Assembly: GCA_049656905.1 (NCBI GenBank)
Contig: JBASMO010000101.1
Location: 1 to 27,010, forward strand
Length of the DNA stretch: 27,010 nt
Reading direction: 5' to 3'
From: DTU018 sp003444615
Lineage (GTDB): Bacteria; Bacillota; Syntrophomonadia; Syntrophomonadales; Syntrophomonadaceae
Of this stretch, positions 24,665 through 27,010 are shown in pieces (within the stretch, counting starts at the first letter, position 1; each line of letters opens with the position of its first letter). The notes under the pieces were generated by a model, which was not told where the DNA came from, did no database searches, and worked only from the letters and a program-made list of their open reading frames with translations. Made by a program: the position numbers and the translations under genes.

Positions 24665-26812
24665 GTGGATTTTAGTTTTCGTCCTTTAGAAGGCGGCTAC
24701 GAAATTCCTATGCGTGTTGTCGGAGCCAATATATATTATGAATGGCTGATCTACATTCTCATGTGGATTCCCATCGGTATCTTTTTATATGGGGTTTATA
24801 AACGGGTGCGGATTTGGATGCAGGCCCGTGGAGAAGGCGATCGCAAGGAACCTGTCGGGAAAAGAATCAATTCTTTTCTGTATCACACCCTGGGGCAGAC
24901 CAGGGTCATTGAAAAACCCTTTGCCGGATGGATGCATTTCTTCCTGTTCTGGGGATTTGTAATACTTTTGATTGCCACAGCTAGTTTTGCTCTTTGGAAT
25001 GTAACCGGGTTTCCACCCTTAACCGGTAATATTTATGTCTATTTTTCCTGGTTCATAGATATAATGGGATTCCTGGCCATGATAGGCATAGCAGCACTAG
25101 CTTACATCCGTTACGTCCAACGGCCTGATCGCTTAAACGACAGTAAGCCCTTGGATGGATGGATTCTCGCTTTGATATTTGCGATTCTTTTCACCGGCTA
25201 TATTGTGGAAGGTTTGCGAATAGCCGCGCAAATCAAACTAGCTCCAACTATGGCAGCTATTGCCTATGAAAAGACAGCTTCACCTATCGGCTGGATTTTT
25301 GCAGGTATGTTTTCCGGAGCAGCTTTGGAGAGTATGCTAAGCTGGCATCGCTTTATGTGGTGGTTTCACATGGCTATCTCTTTCCTGTTTATTGGTATGG
25401 TGCCCTTTACCAAACTGTGGCATATTTTCACCGGTATGACCAGCTACTATGCGCGGGATTACCAGCCCCAGGTGGCACGGCCAGTAGAGAACATTGAGGA
25501 AGCTGAGACCTACGGTATAGAGACCATTGAAGAGTTTAGCTGGAAGGATTTGCTGGATCTGGATGCCTGTATTCGCTGCGGCAGATGTCAGGAAGCCTGT
25601 CCTACCTACAATACTGGCAAAGCCTTAAATCCTAAGATAACGATTATTCAGGCTCTGAAAAAGCATATGGATAACAAGTCACCTTTTATGCTAGGTGAGG
25701 GAGACGGCGATATGGAAGCGGTCACCATGACTACGGAAGCGGAGATTGAAGGAGTAATAGAGACGGAAAAGCATATGATCTACGATATCGTTACTCCTCA
25801 GGTCCTATGGGACTGCACCAACTGTTTGGCCTGTGTGTACCATTGTCCCATGTTTATCGAACATGTTCCTAAAATCATTGACATGCGCCGCAACCTGGTT
25901 ATGTGGCAGGGAGATATGCCCAGCGAAGCCCAGATGGCCTTTACCAATACGGAACGCAATTACAATCCCTGGGGAGTAGGCTGGGCTAACCGGGCTGACT
26001 GGCTCCAGGAAAGAAATATTCGCGATTTGGTTACTTTGCTGCCGGAAGATGGTGGAGAATTCGAATACCTGCTGTTTGCGGGTTGTGCCGCCGCCTTCGA
26101 TGACCGTTACAAGAAAGCCGGAGAAGCCTTGGTCAGATTGTTGCACAAAGCCGGAATCAAGGTGGGGTATCTGGGCACCGAAGAATACTGCTGCGGTGAT
26201 TGGGCACGCCGGCTGGGCAATGAATACCTGTGGCAGACTTTGGCGTCTCAAAACATCGAGTCATTCCAACGCTATAACGCCACCAAAATCATCTGCATTT
26301 GCCCCCATGGTTACAATACCATCAAAAATGAGTATGGCCAATTAGGGGGTGAGTTCGAAGTATACCACAGCAGCGAAATTTTAGCCCGGTTAATTAAAGA
26401 AGGTCGACTCAGTTCAGCAAGCCAAACCGAGTATCGAGTCAGCTATCACGATTCCTGTTTCCTGGGCCGCTATAATCAGATTTATTCTGAACCCCGAGAG
26501 GTTATTCAGGCTGCCGGTGGGGCTCTGCAATATATACCCAAATCAGTGGAGTTCGGCTTCTGTTGTGGTGCCGGAGGAGGACGCATGTGGCTGGAGGAAG
26601 AAGCAGTGGAAGGGTTCAAACGGATCAATGAGACCCGCACCGAACAGCTATTGGAGGTTGATCCAGATACAGTAATAGTCAACTGTCCTTATTGCATGAC
26701 CATGATAAGTGACGGGGTAAAAGAAGCCGACCCAGAAGGCAACATTCAAGTCCTGGACGTCTGCGAGCTGCTCTGGCAGTGCCAGGAACAGGTCGCTGAC
26801 CTCGCTGATTAG
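24665..26812 (+). CDS. Membrane-bound heme b/Fe-S oxidoreductase (CCG/DUF224; EMO-like)
   Basis: The family includes HdrD-like proteins and the proposed EtfAB:(methyl)menaquinone oxidoreductases. Numbered from the in-frame ATG at 24659, residues 26-255 form a NarI-like membrane domain of about six segments with candidate heme His residues (H93, H230, H237, H255). Then come two [4Fe-4S] motifs (C304-C314 CIRCGRCQEACP; C386-C396 CTNCLACVYHCP) and two CCG domains: C476, C511-C512, C546/C548, and C600, C635-C636, C676, C679. The second CCG domain is complete and can hold a noncubane cluster; the first has CPHG where CPHC is usual. GTG at 24665 has 7-nt spacing from GAGGAGG, whereas ATG 24659 has 1 nt, so GTG is preferred. 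Likely role: electrons between ETF or acyl-CoA dehydrogenase and menaquinone. No etf genes are visible here. Confidence 0.88.
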   Translation: MDFSFRPLEGGYEIPMRVVGANIYYEWLIYILMWIPIGIFLYGVYKRVRIWMQARGEGDRKEPVGKRINSFLYHTLGQTRVIEKPFAGWMHFFLFWGFVILLIATASFALWNVTGFPPLTGNIYVYFSWFIDIMGFLAMIGIAALAYIRYVQRPDRLNDSKPLDGWILALIFAILFTGYIVEGLRIAAQIKLAPTMAAIAYEKTASPIGWIFAGMFSGAALESMLSWHRFMWWFHMAISFLFIGMVPFTKLWHIFTGMTSYYARDYQPQVARPVENIEEAETYGIETIEEFSWKDLLDLDACIRCGRCQEACPTYNTGKALNPKITIIQALKKHMDNKSPFMLGEGDGDMEAVTMTTEAEIEGVIETEKHMIYDIVTPQVLWDCTNCLACVYHCPMFIEHVPKIIDMRRNLVMWQGDMPSEAQMAFTNTERNYNPWGVGWANRADWLQERNIRDLVTLLPEDGGEFEYLLFAGCAAAFDDRYKKAGEALVRLLHKAGIKVGYLGTEEYCCGDWARRLGNEYLWQTLASQNIESFQRYNATKIICICPHGYNTIKNEYGQLGGEFEVYHSSEILARLIKEGRLSSASQTEYRVSYHDSCFLGRYNQIYSEPREVIQAAGGALQYIPKSVEFGFCCGAGGGRMWLEEEAVEGFKRINETRTEQLLEVDPDTVIVNCPYCMTMISDGVKEADPEGNIQVLDVCELLWQCQEQVADLAD

Positions 26813-27010
26813 CAAGATAGGGCAAAGACGGTGGTATAAAACAAAAACCTACCACAGTATAATGAGAAATCATATAAAAGACAAGGGGACGTCAGACTGT
26901 GTGAGAATTCCACATGAATCGCAAGCTAAAACCGAGTAAATATGGTTTGTTTATAAGATTAGTTTAAGGGTTAATAAAAATATAGCAGAAAGGCTGACTT
27001 TGGCTTAGGC
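26813..27010. other. Non-coding window end with weak hairpin
   Basis: No credible gene. GTGGTA (26831-26836) and TACCAC (26850-26855) form a 6-bp stem with a 13-nt loop and no clear T tract, at best a weak terminator. The remainder after 26893 is AT-rich and shows nothing recognisable. Confidence 0.4.
26878..26892 (+). repeat. Single copy of the AAGACAAGGGGACGT repeat
   Basis: Identical over 15 nt to the two units at 2973-3012, in the same orientation, again just downstream of a gene end. Confidence 0.8.

Noticed and set aside
25805..26251. Minus-strand open frame of 148 codons inside the oxidoreductase gene
   Set aside because: It covers the Fe-S and CCG motifs on the other strand, which fully explain the sequence; no independent support.

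Overview
The window looks like a chromosomal segment of an anaerobic, Gram-positive (Firmicutes/Clostridia-type) bacterium, possibly of the Syntrophomonas/Desulfotomaculum kind. The basis is a glycyl-radical pyruvate formate-lyase with its activase, a complex I lacking the NADH-dehydrogenase arm, strong AGGAGG ribosome sites with frequent TTG/GTG starts, an LCP wall-polymer protein, and a LysM/peptidoglycan-binding protein with no signal peptide, as in spore proteins. The genus is inference.

Layout. 62-2960: two overlapping genes of an ABC exporter (ATPase plus a permease with a large soluble C-terminal region), ending in a hairpin made of short tandem repeats. 3039-6005 (minus): pflA and pflB, 3 nt apart. 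6006-6209: divergent promoter region. 6210-10690 (plus): ABC-F ATPase, a 57-residue single-pass membrane protein, HflX GTPase and an LCP-family protein. 10746-14351 (minus): flavin reductase-like protein, a 659-residue peptidoglycan-binding/LysM/propeller-like protein, and a Zn-ribbon Nudix hydrolase. Between the last two lies a roughly 380-bp foldback element bounded by perfect 31-bp inverted repeats. 14717-24581 (plus): an 11-gene complex I operon, nuoABCDHIJKLMN, tightly packed with several overlapping starts and stops. 24606-24641: a strong terminator. 24665-26812: a membrane-bound heme/Fe-S oxidoreductase of the CCG-domain (DUF224) family that includes proposed EtfAB:menaquinone oxidoreductases (EMO). 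26813-27010: non-coding, with another short repeat copy.

How the genes may work together. The complex I lacks NuoE, NuoF and NuoG, so it probably does not take electrons directly from NADH. Its NuoI carries an unusual C-terminal extension of about 110 residues, a candidate docking arm for another donor such as ferredoxin. The downstream oxidoreductase would pass electrons between the ETF/acyl-CoA dehydrogenase pool and menaquinone. Together they form a plausible quinone-linked module for anaerobic fatty-acid or amino-acid oxidation, with formate metabolism (pfl) nearby. The most unusual non-coding structure is the 13.47-13.85 kb foldback, together with related GGGGAC-core repeats placed at gene ends.
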